From: Owenia fusiformis
Lineage: Eukaryota; Annelida; Polychaeta; Sabellida; Oweniidae
NCBI GenBank assembly: GCA_903813345.2
Contig: CAIIXF020000005.1
Span: 10,545,375 to 10,609,374, forward strand
Length of the DNA: 64,000 nucleotides
Direction of reading: 5' to 3'
This document shows, piece after piece, positions 1 to 12,200 of this stretch; position 1 is the stretch's first letter, and every line of letters begins with the position of its first letter. The translations under genes were made by a program, and so were the position numbers. Below the pieces are notes generated by a model, which made no database searches, had not been told where the DNA came from, and saw nothing but the letters and a program-made list of their open reading frames with translations.

Positions 1-280
1 TTTCGCATTCAATTGTTGTCAATCAATCAACCTTACAGAAAGGACCGTGTTTTTTACAGAATGTTTTCAATAATTGGTTTAAGATAAAAACATTGTTTTT
101 TCAGTTCACCATATCGATACGTATCCTTTAATTTGAGAATTCATTAGGGATAAAATTAACAAGAAGAAAAAAATTCTCAATCCTAGACATTTTTTTGCAA
201 ATGCCATCGAATGAAGAGTAAGCCGTATCCTACGCTCAGAATCTAGTTATAAACTACCGAAGACGACGCTCTCATTTTAG

Positions 281-565
281 AAGTGAAGTCGAACGAATGC
301 AAAGGGTAAGTATAGTCAAATTGTGCTGCCATCTTTTTATCGCTCCAGTATTGTTTTGCTTCAAAGAAATGTTCATGCAGTGCAGGGTCCTCCTCCGAAC
401 GCAGGGCTCCAGCACACCTTCTAATTCATTCTTTGGGGTACGATTTCATCTAATTTATTCTTTGGGGTACCATTTCATCTAATTCATTCTTTGGGGTACG
501 ATTTCAGGAGACCCGTTTCTTCGGATGAGGATACAAGCCGGTTAGCCACTACACAATGCCAATAA
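281..565 (+). CDS. Candidate last two exons (281-305 and 508-565) of an unknown plus-strand gene
   Basis: Weak candidate. A pyrimidine-rich acceptor (ctctcattttag) is followed by a 25-nt exon ending AAAGG before a strong donor GTAAGTAT at 306. The next acceptor, gatttcag, ends at 507. Joining 305 to 508 gives the frame EVKSNECKG-RPVSSDEDTS-RLATTQCQ and then TAA at 563-565. An AATAAA lies at 728-733, about 160 nt further on, as expected for a short 3' UTR. The stretch is less AT-rich than its surroundings. No family is recognised and upstream exons would lie outside the window. It would be convergent with HHEX. It could equally be chance or a decayed exon. Confidence 0.3.
421..507. repeat. Tandem repeat, 29 bp x 3
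   Basis: Three head-to-tail copies of a 29-bp unit beginning ctaattcattctttggggta. The last copy ends in cgatttcag rather than cgatttcat. That single change makes a splice-acceptor-like AG at the start of the candidate exon at 508. Confidence 0.9.
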
Positions 566-727
566 TCCAACTGTGGACAAAGAGTCATCTTCGTTCCCTC
601 GGCTCCCGTCGGTCAGTGAAGACCGAGCGTGCGAAGATGCAAAGAGTCGAAATAGTGGTACCTACTGCATTTTTACCTTTTAAAGCTAAAAACATGCATT
701 CCGATTCCGGAATTTGGGGTTCGGAAG

Positions 728-733
728 AATAAA
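728..733 (+). terminator. Candidate polyadenylation signal AATAAA
   Basis: AATAAA occurs 163 nt after the candidate plus-strand stop codon at 563-565. Its value depends on that exon call, because AATAAA is frequent by chance in AT-rich DNA. Confidence 0.25.
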
Positions 734-1810
734 GACTAAAATTCTAAACGCTTTTTTGCTTTTAATATTAATGAATATGTTTTAAGTTAAAACCATAGAT
801 CACGAAATCATATGGCCAAATAATATTACATTATGAATATTCGTCCAAAGCATTATAGCAGGGAGCCATCTTTTGCAAGTAATATAAACTGATTTCCTGT
901 GAATTCATTTTCTGTCGGATCTTTAGCTCAATTATAAAGATGTCGCCTTACTACGATAACTATCACTGGGATAATTTGTACACACGTTTATGTACCTTAA
1001 AACACGCACATGCGTATCCTCAATGTTTTAGAAAAAATATTTTTGTACAGTACAAATAAATAGAATAGAAATAGATAAAGAGGGCTCTGATAGCCCTAAA
1101 TCAGATCACCCATTCTAATACTCATCACCTCTTTTTTGTTTTTCAACTAGAAACGAATTAATAGAATGGCAAAACTTTTCATGATGAGGATCACCAAACT
1201 TTGCACAAGTACCCCCCTCCCCCAGGCAGGATCTGAGTTGAAAGGGGAGGGAATGGGCACCAATTAATTGGTTCTTGAACCACCAAAATATATGTTTGTG
1301 TGCTTCGGAAAATACCAGTGTTAAAAGTGTGAGGGTGAAAGTGTTGCTTCGAATGGACGAGATCTTTATTTTCTTTTGTACGTGCATGATTGATTGAATG
1401 AAAAAAAATTCAATTTTGTATTCACTACATGGAGATTAGATTAGATCACATGTACATTCAGATTGCGGCAAATGACAACGACACTGTCTATAAGATTTTC
1501 TTGGGGAACATTTCACCTAGTAAGATTTACCCGTGGTCTCCCATTTTTCAATCAAGGAGCCCCTCCCAATTCGAAATCCGGGGTATGACATGCGTATATT
1601 GGAAAAATAGCCGAGCTACGCCTCTAACCATAACTCAATTGTTGATTTGTTGCTAACTCCGTCTACTGACACTGAGGTCCGACAGAAAAATTACTCTGGG
1701 CCTTTGATCCATACTTTAGTTTTGTATCACGTTTTGATTTGTGTTTCAATTTTTCCTTTTTTTGATTTCTCACCGTTGTCAACTGAATGGGCAATGAAAT
1801 ACTAAATGTA

Positions 1811-2034
1811 CACTCCCCTCCATAAATTTGACAACTGAAAGTTTTTATCTGATAGTATATAAAAGCCTATCAATGTTTGACTCTTATTTGTGTACCTTAA
1901 TTAATCCTACACATGTTTATTGTTTACACAGTCTTAATGCAATAGTTCAGAAATGTACAGGCACAGATTTCTTTTAAATCGGCAATCATGCTGAACAGAC
2001 TTTGATAAGAGATCTAAACTTATGGAGGGGAGTC
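1811..2034. mobile_element. Short foldback element with CACTCCCCTCCATAA ends
   Basis: The left end reads CACTCCCCTCCATAAATTTG just after a TA. The right end is the near-exact reverse complement, AACTTATGGAGGGGAGTC. The termini match those of the 875-bp element at 9376-10250, so this looks like a shorter member of the same non-autonomous family. There is no coding capacity. Confidence 0.65.
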
Positions 2035-2874
2035 TTATCATAGTTGACATAATATCGTGTATGATCGCATGTCATGACAATAAGGAAGAATAAAAGCAAG
2101 ACACCACACGCACATACAAGGATGAGGAAGTCGTCATGGAAACAATAATAATTCTGTTTCTTGATAATAAGACACTCAATGGTCGTACATCTTAACTGTA
2201 AGCCGATACCCCATGATCATTTGTTGATACTTGTGACTATGAGTTCAGGATATTCTGTGGCTCTGATGTCAAAAGATATAAACATGGCATTGTATGATAA
2301 CAACTAATTACCAGAAGTACTTTTGCTATGAGTATAAGTATCAGCGAAATGTGACTCTGTTAATTTATTATTCATGTTAGTTCGTTAGCAGTGATGGGAT
2401 ATTCTAGATAATGAAACAATTTAAGATAAACTTGACACGTGAAGTACGTGAGATATTTATTTAATTTTATTTGATAAATACAGCAAACATTCGTTGCTAT
2501 CATATTGTAATCAATTATGAATTGTGTAACAGCATATATACGCCCTTGGGACATTGTACAATATTTTAGAAAAACTAAAGAATCTACAGTACACTACTGA
2601 CAGTGACAATACAGCAACTGTTCCGATGGATTATCTTTCCCTATACCGTTTGAACTTATAGTTGTTCCTTGTATTTGCTGTAAAAACTTCTTGGTCTATA
2701 GCCATTTACCATTGGCAATTGTGCTTATGTAATTAATGCAGAAAAGACTGTTTATAAGAATGTAACATTTTGTTCCATCTAATCTCCCCGTACCAGATAC
2801 TCTGGATATAAGCCAAATATAAAACAGTATATATTACTATAATAAAATATATCAAATTGTTTCGAAAAATTGTC

Positions 2875-2990
2875 TGTTTTTAAAAAGGTTCCAGGGCTTT
2901 CCAGGGGCCCAAAAATTGAAAAGTGCTCAAAATGTTGGAAAGTTTCCATGGTTTTGGTCAAGGGGGTCCCCCTGAACCACTCCATATAAT
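2875..2990. repeat. Fragment of a dispersed repeat, related to 54965-55140
   Basis: The stretch containing AAAAGTGCTCAAAATG and, further on, a TTTTGG..CAAGGGGG block matches the reverse complement of sequence around 55.0 kb, which has AAAAGTGCTCAGAATGG and TTTTGGCCAGGGGGG. The class of element cannot be told from these fragments. Confidence 0.45.
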
Positions 2991-5501
2991 GCCCGATGAA
3001 CGTCTAACTGTAAACAGTTCTCTAAACACCTTCGATTTTAAATTTATATCTGGCAAAAACGAACGGGCGAATCTGGACATTTTGCAACTTAAATACTCAA
3101 GCTTCATTATGGATAGTTGACAGTTATGTTATGGTTCTAACATTTTCCAGTCATTATCCCTTCTTATTCTTTAAGATTTTTTTTTTGAAACAATTCAACT
3201 AATATGAAAAACACACTGGAGAAGCAATGTAATCTGTGGGAGCAATGATCAACTTAATGACCACGGAATGGCTTATTTATTTCTTTGCAATTTATTCATA
3301 AAAGCCCTGAATGTAAAGACCTACTTATTATTGTAACTTAATTCAATATTGTTTTAGTTCTTAAAGCACCGTGGCACTTCAATTGCTCTTTGACACAATA
3401 GTTAAGACCCTTGGTGGGCTAATAGCTGTATAATACATATTTAATATTTGGTGAGTTTGACTGCTTTGTACAACGTTTCAAAAATATAATGATATGGCAA
3501 TTAATTGAGCAAATACCACTAACAGTTGGTCAAATTGAAATGCCCTGTTCGTTTGCACACCAAGGTTTACTTTTTAGAAATTCCCTGTAATGAAATCTTA
3601 TGTACATACATTGATAGGGCTGTATTGGACGTAACGGAACAACAGTGTATGCCCTTGAATTCATTTAGACGCCACGCATTCTCTCTATATCCGACGGGGA
3701 GTGACATTATGTGACATGCAATTGTCCGAGTTGTTTTCCTTCACTTTAACCTGTATTTGTTGCATTTCCTTGTATATTTTATTTTGCAATACAGAAAGTA
3801 TATTATTTGAACAAATCAATCGATATAATATCTTGGATAACCGTAATAACGACTTATTGGTATTTAATTACCAAAACGTATGTCCTGCCTTGGAACCATA
3901 TTTATTTATCTATCATTAATCCAATGTCTTATCTTTCCAATAAATGTCGAAATAATTCGTAATTAATAAAGTATCAATTAACTTGTCAAGACAAAGGCCC
4001 ATTGGAACATTTAATTTGTATTTGTATAGAAATCAGAGCTAACAAGAGCATATGTCTAAAAACTAATACTTGAGTACTTGGTCAATAATAGATTTCCTAT
4101 TGAAGCATATTATATCAAATAAATTATAAGAATCATTGGTTTGCTCAATATATACTTAGAGGCGACAGGCTGTTCTTAAAAAGGACTTTGATGATCCGAT
4201 TATTAAAAAGAAAACTCGGGAAATACAGGTTGTAACATCATACTGCCAATAAAACCATGGCTTGTTTTCAAAACTTTGGGAAAACGAAATGCATTGAGTG
4301 ATATTCGTATATTCCGGGATATATGCAGAAATACGCAAATTGGTGTCCGAGTTTATTTTATTTAGTGTTAATTTTCTGTCAATGTACATGTTATACTCCA
4401 ATCCTGAGTCTCAGTCCAATCTAACTATTCATAGGTCACCTTGTTTCGATATCTCTATTTTATCGTCAATAAACAATATTACAAAACACTTTGAACACAA
4501 TTAAACTAATACTTCTAATCATATTGAACACTGATTGACCAATCCTACATTTCGATAAAAGATATTATTTATAATGCCTTTAAAATAGAACAAAATAGAA
4601 GTTTGATTACACATAAACAGGCACTTCTGATTCAAGTGGGCGATAATATAGTACAGGTAACTAGTTTATCATATTAAGAGGGACAAGGAGGTATACTACC
4701 TGTAATATTTCAAATTAAACACTCATTAAAAAGAGATCCTACTCGAAACACAGACATGTTGGCTCTGTTTTAGTGATAAGAGAACTTCAGTGACATATTG
4801 ACGACTAAAACTCATGATAAATTTTAAACCTACACCTGAATTGCGCTCAAAGGTTATCAAAAAAGCTATTGTGTAGTGTATTTGGGACTGTGTATACTTA
4901 TAAAGGCTCAGTTATTGCCTATCCTCAACTTATTAACATAGCTATTAAGTGCCACGATAATATTAATTAATAAAAAATACTTAATTATATATTTTGATTT
5001 GCTTTCAACTACAAAGATAGTGGAAAACATAGTCAAGGGTTATCCATTTGTAAAGTTGTGACCTCCTTATTGTGAGGCAAAGTCTCAACAATATTCTTAT
5101 TACGAGTATGTACCAAGATAGAAATATAAAGTACATTAATATGCAAACCAATTTTATCCTGCATTCTGATTGGTTAAATAAAGCTGAATATATGCTATAC
5201 ATATTAATATATACCCTTCCACGCTTTTTGTCAACAATTTTGGGAAACACATGTATTTCTATATATTAGCTAGTATTCTGTATTGTATACGAACTGATGG
5301 GATCAAACCTCAATATTTTAAAAAGCCTTTGAACGCTCCTATATTTCTGTCTTGAATATGTTAGTGTGCCCCCTCCCCGACCCTTTTTCATTGTATAAGT
5401 TTTAAATGAAGATGGATTTTCATAGTTGCACAACATGCACATAACACGGAAGTCAAAATAATGGTATAAATATATTTGAATAAATACAAATAATATGAGG
5501 T

Positions 5502-5662
5502 TATATAATGGTCCATTCTGTATATCGTCGTGTACATGTATAGTTGTATATGTCTGTTGTATTTGGTTTATGACAGATATTCATAGGTGAACCTAGCAAA
5601 CGAGTGGACATATCAAATACCCATAATATAAAAAAGCACTACACAGAATGTACCATTATATA
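5502..5662. mobile_element. Small foldback (MITE-like) element
   Basis: TATATAATGGTCCATTCTGT at 5502-5521 is matched in inverted orientation by ACAGAATGTACCATTATATA at 5643-5662, with one mismatch in 20. The 161-bp unit has no ORF. It lies about 420 bp beyond the HHEX stop codon, so it may be within or just beyond that gene's 3' UTR. Confidence 0.6.
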
Positions 5663-6079
5663 AGCTTGTGTCCCTCTTAGAATATCTATAATGGTCGTGT
5701 ACCAGTCATTATACGATGGAGTTCTATACGATAATGGTATACCACTCTACTATGTATATCACTGCTATACATCCAATTATAAATCAACCAAGTGTGGTAT
5801 GATAGTTATTTACAAATATTCGGTAAATAATGTACAAATATACTCACGACTAATGAATCAATTAAAATGAAATATTTTTTAACTAATGACATTTTGTTCA
5901 GTGATTTAGATGTCCTTTTCCTAGAGGACAGAGCACCTTGTCCATTTATGTAAGATTTTCTGATCTGGTACTTTCTGAAGTATTCTTTGGCAAAATATTA
6001 TTTGAGAGAGAATGTTGTCTAACGATGCACGAAGTTCATTTTTCCTTGCATTTTTCCAGTTTTTAATGTATATTTCAGT

Positions 6080-6229
6080 TTATACATCAATTATCTCGTC
6101 ATGGTCGTTTTCGTCATCACTTATACTGCCCTCATCCTCAGAATTGTCAATTACATGCTCCGATGTGGAAGATAGTGTTGTAGATGGATTGTCAGCATTT
6201 GTGGTATTGTCTTGAGAATCTGGAGACTC
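6080..6229 (-). CDS. HHEX: HHEX exon 4 (acidic C-terminus and stop)
   Basis: Acceptor tttttgtttag, then 49 codons and TAA at 6082-6080. The sequence begins [20 protein letters not shown] and ends in a Ser/Asp/Glu-rich tail ([20 protein letters not shown]). It resembles the acidic end of vertebrate HHEX in composition, including an S-E-D / S-D-D-E pattern. Confidence 0.93.
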   Translation of the reverse strand, partial: ESPDSQDNTTNADNPSTTLSSTSEHVIDNSEDEGSISDDENDHDEIIDV

Positions 6230-9200
6230 CTAAACAAAAATTATCCACCATTTTAATTTTCTCACACATATATTATTTAAAAATCAGGTCAACACAAGTT
6301 AGAAATATATCTGCACTACTTTCGAATAATTCAACCAATTATAAATGTTATACCAGTCTGCCAGTTCTTGAAATTTAGAATTGTGTTCTAGTAATATGAA
6401 AATTCAAAATACCTGTTTTAATCTACGCCATTTTGCTCTCCGATTTTGAAACCATGTTTTCACCTGTAAGTATAACAATACATGTTGACATAAGACTTAT
6501 TTTATACCTACTTCTTCGAATTCAATATCTCTTTTTGGTAATCAGCAAGCCTTTCTAAAAATGATCGTACCATATTAGTGCTTTCTAAATTTTCATGATA
6601 AACATTAACTAGTTTTTTTTAATTATTGATTGTTTTGTTTCTTGTTTACCACCATATTTGGAGAGGAATATTTTATTTTATCCTTGATATGTTTCACTCT
6701 AAACCTACTCATTTACAAAGGAAAATAGACCTTAAAATATCTCCTAATACGTAACAGAAATTTGCACACTCTACCAATTATATCAAATAGTTCTGTTATA
6801 GGTACCTGACGCTCTGTAAGTTGTAGCAATTTAGCAATCCGTTTCCGTTCTGGCGGAGAAAGGTATTTTTGACTATCAAATTTCTTTTCTAGCTCAACTG
6901 TCTGGTCATTTGAGAAGCGCACTTGTCCCCCTTTTCTTTTATGACACGGTCTCTGGAAAGGGAAGGGGCTCCAATGGTATTGGTATGGTTGTTTTTGCAT
7001 TCCAACTGAAACGGAAAAACAAGAGTTTTGATATTAGAAAGATGCTCTTTTATTCCATGAGTAAAACATGCTATACTTTTACTAATAAATCAATCGGGAA
7101 ATGGCATTAGAAAGATGTTCTTGTATTCCATGAGTAAAACATGCTATACTATTACTAATAATTCAATTGGGAAATCGCATTAGAAAGATACTCTTTTATT
7201 CCATGAGTAAAACATATACTATTACTAATAATTCAATTGGGAAATGGGATTAGAAAGATGCTCTTTTATTCCATGAGTACAATATAGTGTAGTATTGCTC
7301 AACTCAATGGGGAAATGGTAGTTGCTGGAGGATTACTCTTTGCACCCACTCTTCACTCAGGTGAATGCTTTGTAGAGGTCAATTGCAATAGCAATTTAGC
7401 AACAACAAAAAACATGAAAAATATAAATGAGATGTCAATGAGCACTTAGCTTTTGAGATTCTAAACTAATAAAAGGGGTTATATGAGCTGTATGTACACT
7501 ACTTGCAGGTTCCTCTCACATTAAGTATGTTGTAATCATGCTTAGATGTTCAAGCAGCAGTCTTACGGTATAGTCATTTTCAAACATTCAAAGTCCTTAT
7601 TCAACACACTTGTCGAGACTTGGTGGTCTTATGCCTTTGCAAGATTGGTTCCAAGTGGCTAGATGGTATTTACAGAAGCCTGATTTCAATTGAATGTGAG
7701 CAGGGGTGTTGAGCTCAACTACTCAGATCATGTAAACTGATCCAATCTTGAGAGACAAATCATAATGTTTGGACAAAAGATTTTTTTCAAGAGCTACCTC
7801 AAGTATTCCGAGCTAACACAATGCTAGACTCAAGAAAAAACACTTCTAATTGTTCACAAATTGTTAGTGCTGAATAGAATACTCGACTTTATGAGTTATG
7901 ATTTTCAAAAAGTTGATTTTTGTTATCATTTAATATTTTTGGGGTGTATATTTCGTCTCAATAGGCGCATGTAGTACTTAAATACCGTATCATATATCTG
8001 ACTAACTATCATTTTTTCATATTTGATGAATAGAATTAGAGTTATGCATTAATTATTTGGTAAAATACAAACAGCCAAATATGTTTCAGCATATCATTAA
8101 ATTAGTAATATTTAATATAATACATAATTACATATTTTTTCAATCACAAATGTTCAATATTTTATCGGATTAGTTTGAATTGAGTTTTTTCCTTGTCCTT
8201 GATCACAAATCTCAACAATATTCATGTGTCATGATAGCGTTGATTCCCTTACAGTATTCCCTTTCAGATTTGTGTTAAGACAGGACATGATCAAACTACA
8301 CCCACCTAAACGCCAGTCTCTTAGAAAGAGATAACAATTTCACGAAGAGTATTCATGTCTACATAATTGAGATGTATTAGAACAATAGCTTAGAATATAT
8401 CTATAAACACAAACAAATTCCACAGACATTTGGATAAGGGGTAGCATTAAAATTTTGAAGTATCGCTATACTGGAGACACACTCTCTCTATATCACTGAT
8501 AAGCCATTAATTTTAAAAGGATTTTCATAAAATCATATTTAAATTGCTAAGTGTATCATAATATACAGATACGAGCTGATAACTTGTAAATAGTAATTGA
8601 ATTGAACAAGGGATATAAGCGTAATTTTATTAGATAGATAGATACTAGTCAATGCAAAGATAAGTTAACTTTAAAATAACGATTCTATATGAGCAATGTA
8701 ACCGAAATAATTAAGTTAATAAATGACAAATTACACGTATTCTATAAATAAATTACGTATATACGGTATAAGAGTTTGACTTTACGTCATTTCGCGCAGT
8801 GGTAAAAACTCATTTTAATAGAGATAAGTTGTATTCCAATGATATATGTATAAATTCTATATATAAATGGACTTATCTATTTCACTCGTGTTTGAAGTTT
8901 CGTACTTTTTCAAATTGGATCTCAATTGATTGTCAACTAAGGTACCTGTCACTTAGTAATGATATCAACGTTTATGGTTTTAGTCTGACTTTTAAAATAT
9001 TTCTGTCTGTTTCACCAACTCACCAAGCATCAATTGGTGACAATGGTATAATAATTATTAAGTAATAACCATAAACATGGATTGGTTTGAGATTATTTAC
9101 ATGTTTGAGATTATTTTAATTCTTTTGGCTCCGATGTGTTGAGCCTTATGCCATTATGTCTGAGCATGGTTACGATGTAAAATAAAAGATAAACTTTGTC

Positions 9201-12200
9201 ACGATTTCCATTGTTACATAGTCAAATCTTTGAAGAGATACTATTCAATGACACAGATAAGATCCCCAGCACCTGAGTGTCTTAAACAAAATGTGATTTT
9301 GCCCGTCAGATTGGCACCGGTCTGGAGGAGGACCTAGATCATCCTAAAAAGTTTTAATCTAAAACTATCAATATACACTCCCCTCCATAAGTTTGGCAAC
9401 CTTTTTTCCCCCATTGAACTACGTGTTAAAGCCTCTTTACCTTTGAATTTTTATTTACTTAACCTGCGATGAAAATACTTATACTATTGATGGAAACGTA
9501 ATTTGACTTTAATTCCAATACCTCCAAATTTTCTCAATTTTTTCCTCAATTACAGTAGGTCGAAAATTGATGATGAATTTGATGAATTTTTGAAAATCGA
9601 CATTTCCATGTTAACCAATGGGAAATGGTAGGTTTGCCGCAAGTCATATGACAGAATATCCATCCATCCGAGTCCTTGCAAAAAATACGAGTTAGGCAGG
9701 TAATTGAATTTGCTAACTTTATTTAACAAAAAATTGATATGTTTCTTCAGGTTTAACAAAGATATAGGGCTTTAAAGTCAAAATTGTTTTTCAAAAAACC
9801 TCTCCCATTGAAATAACACAGGAGGCGAAAAATTCTTTTCAAAAATGACTTTGAAGCGCTGTAACTTTAATATTCATCAAATAAACTAAACACCTAGTGT
9901 TCAAAAAAGTTAGACAATTCAATTTTCTATATGAAAATATTTTTTGCTGAGTCTTTTACTGAAAAGATATTCTGATTTCTGATTTGCCCCGAACCCTCCA
10001 TTTCCCATTGGATTACATGGGAATGACGATTTTCAAAAATTCATCAAATTTATCATCAATTTTCGACCTATTGAAATTGAGGAAAAAAATTGAGAAAATT
10101 TGGAAGTATTGAAAATAAAGTCAAATTACGTTTCCATTAATATTATAAGTTATTTCATCGCCGGTTAAGTAAATAAAAAATCAAACGTAAAGAGGCTTTA
10201 ACACGTAGTTCAATGGAGAAAAAAGGTTGCCAAACTTATGGAGGGGGGTGTACCTACATAAAATAAATTGTAATACAAATAGAATTTAGAAACACACAAT
10301 ACACTCTAAACCAGCTGAAAATCTGTAGGCGTAACTTGCATTCTCAAGATTCAATTCGATCGTTCCGTACCTTCACTTATAGAGGAGGCACGGATTGCAC
10401 TGAACGAAGGCTCGAAGAAGGAAAGGAAATAATCTTTGTTTCCAGAGGCCAAATGTCACTCGAGGCATTTCCATTTTACAAAATCAACCAGATAAAATAG
10501 AATAATAAATATCGTTAAATATATAGTTTAATATTAAGTAATAGATTAACATAATTTTTTCACTACAGCAATTGGTTTGTATCTAGATTTGTGAAAAATG
10601 TAGGGTAGTTAAAGTCTGATTTTTGATAATAATTTTTGGCGTCATGCAAGGCTCATTTTTCAAATATTCATTTCTTAAATATATGACTTAGTGAAAAAGG
10701 GAGCATTCGATGATGGAGTGGATACGAAAGCGTGACCAGGGAGGTGCCACTTATTAGACGATTTAGAATTCTTTAATTAATTTTAATCCTCATCATTTTT
10801 TGACAGGAGACCTCTTGGTTATTTTTCTGACTGCACACAAATCAAAATTAAGCCGTTTTCATGGTCATCAGGAATTCATTTTTATGGAATATATCACACG
10901 ATATCAGATACTCACGAGATGTGAATAGTAAATTATTTGCATCTTACCTTGATGCAGGAACATTATAATACTTTTTGAAGTTCTGAAGAAAAGTTGCAAT
11001 AACTTGCCCGGTCCAACATCGGTAGCTGCGTATATCAAGGATGTTATTACTTAAAGTTTTTGGGCCCCGTTCAAACTCCCTCTACATATTCCATCTTTTA
11101 GAAACCTCAACTCCCCTTTGACTGAATTCAGCCCATCGTTCCAAGTCACCCAGCACGTCAGAACAACTTGTCCAAATATGTTCTTATTTAGATATCCTTA
11201 GTATTTCCCGAACACCCAAACTCTCAATGATCCAACCATCCAAGATGAGATTGGTATAAATTTTCCAGCCATCTCCATTGGCTCCAGATTCAGGTGGTTT
11301 TCCTCAATACAAATAGTAGGAAAATTAAATTGAATTTGGTGAAATTTTGAAAAATGTCAAACATAAAGAAGCTTTAATACTTAGGTACAAAGGGGGAGTT
11401 GAGGTTTCTAAACTTTTAGAGGGAGTTTGTATAATCTTATTATCTTTGTTGTAACACCATGGATTACAATGGTAACTTGTTCACTTGACGGATATCCGTT
11501 GGAAGAAAAGAGATGCGATGAGTATCAGAATGTTATTGTAAAGCTGTACGCCTACACAAATCTTTTATTTTGTTAATAAAGTTCCGATTTGTTCATTTTC
11601 AAGCGATTGGTTTCCAATGTTCTGGAGCATTTCTCTATTGATGATATTTAATGAGTTCTAATTATTTGTTTTTTAACGTTGTACGAGCGTAGATAGTTTG
11701 ATATTGTTTGAAGACATTTCTTTTCTAATTTTTTGATCTTGCAACGTATTAATGAACCCATCAATCGGAATATGATTCATACAAAAAACGGCATTAAAAT
11801 GGATAGTTAAAAATTGTAGATTTGTAATGATTGGTTTGGTAAATGAAGTAAAACCTGATTTGAGTAAATTGGATAATAATGTCAACGTTTGAGCCATTTT
11901 GATGAAAAGGTTTGTAAAAATCACGAAACTACTTAATTTTGAAAAAACGCAATATCGTTATTGATTTCTCACATTCGGGTTTTCTTGAAATCTTTTATGT
12001 AGTTTAAGAATTGTATTTAGGTATGGCAATGAATTATATGAAAAGTTGCCTACATGACTGTCTTTTGACTTCCGTGTTTGATTGCCCCTTTAAAGATCTA
12101 TTCTACTTAAGGCTGTTTTTATTGAATTATAAGGTTATCGTATCTCGTCATCTGCACAAGGAAGATGAGAAATGGTCCTATTTTAGTACATAGTTTCGAT

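Larger units (their letters stand above)
734..6079. other. Intergenic and HHEX 3' flank; no gene seen
   Basis: AT-rich sequence with only short, unrecognisable ORFs on both strands. It contains the foldback elements at 1811-2034 and 5502-5662 and a fragment of a dispersed repeat near 2875-2990, all listed separately. The HHEX 3' UTR must start at 6079 and run leftwards, but no convincing AATAAA on the minus strand was found close by. Confidence 0.6.
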
